Assembly (NCBI GenBank): GCA_030691555.1
Contig: JAUYEB010000074.1
Span: 1 to 5,870, forward strand
DNA from: Candidatus Bathyarchaeota archaeon
Lineage (GTDB): Archaea; Thermoproteota; Bathyarchaeia; TCS64
Direction of reading: 5' to 3'
Length of the DNA: 5,870 nt
Shown: positions 5,711-5,870 of the stretch, one piece after another
Position numbering within the stretch: position 1 is the first letter of the stretch
Layout: each line of letters begins with the position of its first letter
The notes under the pieces: generated by a model
Told to the model about the DNA's origin: nothing
The model's input: the letters and a program-made list of their open reading frames with translations, nothing else
Database searches by the model: none
Made by a program: the position numbers and the translations under genes

Positions 5711-5870
5711 GGACCGGGGTCGTCGTCCTCGCTGCCGGCAAGAGCAGCCGGATGGGGGAGAACAAGCTCCTCCTGAAGGTCGGGGGGAAGACGGTTCTCG
5801 ACAGGCTCCTCGACGCGCTCACCCAGGCGGTGGACGAGGTCGTCGTAGTCACGGGCAACAACCCCGACCC
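5707..5870 (+). CDS. mocA: MocA-like molybdopterin nucleotidyltransferase, 5' part only
   Basis: A frame from TTG 5707 is open to the window edge (54 full codons). It begins with the nucleotide-binding signature of the MobA/MocA/GlmU-like transferase fold: VVVLAAGKSSRMGENKLLL at about 5-23, then a beta strand VDEVVVVTG at 42-50. LAAG, and KLLL after RMG, resemble MocA (CTP:molybdopterin cytidylyltransferase) more than MobA, which usually has LAGG and DKA. Placement directly behind a molybdenum hydroxylase operon supports maturation of that enzyme's cofactor, but other sugar- or nucleotide-transferases share this motif. TTG overlaps the preceding TGA as TTGA, with an AAGGGA a few bases upstream, so translation is probably coupled. 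The third position is G or C in 51 of 54 codons, unlike the upstream operon and like the ATPase and stub, so this gene appears resident. The C-terminal part lies outside the window. Confidence 0.8.
   Translation, partial: MRTGVVVLAAGKSSRMGENKLLLKVGGKTVLDRLLDALTQAVDEVVVVTGNNPD

Overview
The window looks like part of an archaeal chromosome, probably GC-rich; the lineage cannot be fixed from this sequence alone. The evidence is TTTTAAT-type TATA elements about 30 bases upstream of start codons that have no Shine-Dalgarno sequence (leaderless transcripts), Shine-Dalgarno motifs only before internal operon genes, heavy use of AGG for arginine, and TTG starts. No rRNA, tRNA, CRISPR array or transposase was seen.

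Layout: (1) Positions 1-1437, minus strand: the N-terminal 479 residues of a P1B-type heavy-metal ATPase of the Zn/Cd/Pb (ZntA/CadA) kind. It is cut by the window edge before the hinge and the second half of the phosphorylation domain. (2) Positions 1438-1617: an AT-rich divergent promoter region. (3) Positions 1618-1950, plus strand: a GC-rich 5' stub of a molybdenum hydroxylase large-subunit gene, broken by an in-frame TAG and then truncated. (4) Positions 1995-5710: a complete three-gene molybdenum hydroxylase operon of the xanthine dehydrogenase/aldehyde oxidoreductase/CO dehydrogenase superfamily, in the order Moco large subunit, FAD medium subunit, 2x[2Fe-2S] small subunit. Large/medium and small/next gene overlap at their ends. 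(5) Position 5707 to the edge: the start of a MocA-like molybdopterin nucleotidyltransferase, which would mature the cofactor for such an enzyme.

The genes form one logical unit. The small subunit passes electrons through two 2Fe-2S clusters, the medium subunit carries FAD, the large subunit binds the molybdenum cofactor and hydroxylates an unknown substrate, and the MocA-like protein probably adds the nucleotide to the cofactor. The large subunit lacks the form I CO dehydrogenase active-site motif and also lacks the equivalents of the purine-contacting residues of xanthine dehydrogenase, so the substrate is open.

The most notable feature is a compositional mosaic. The ATPase, the stub and mocA use almost only G/C-ending codons, while the operon between about 1951 and 5638 uses them only about half the time. 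The stub encodes the same N-terminus as the intact large subunit (61 of 93 residues identical by hand count). The last 23 codons of the small subunit switch back to the GC-rich style. The simplest reading is that a homologous operon from another, less GC-rich archaeon replaced the resident one. That would have left the resident 5' end as a dead stub, fused the incoming small-subunit gene to the resident 3' tail, and kept the resident mocA coupled behind it.
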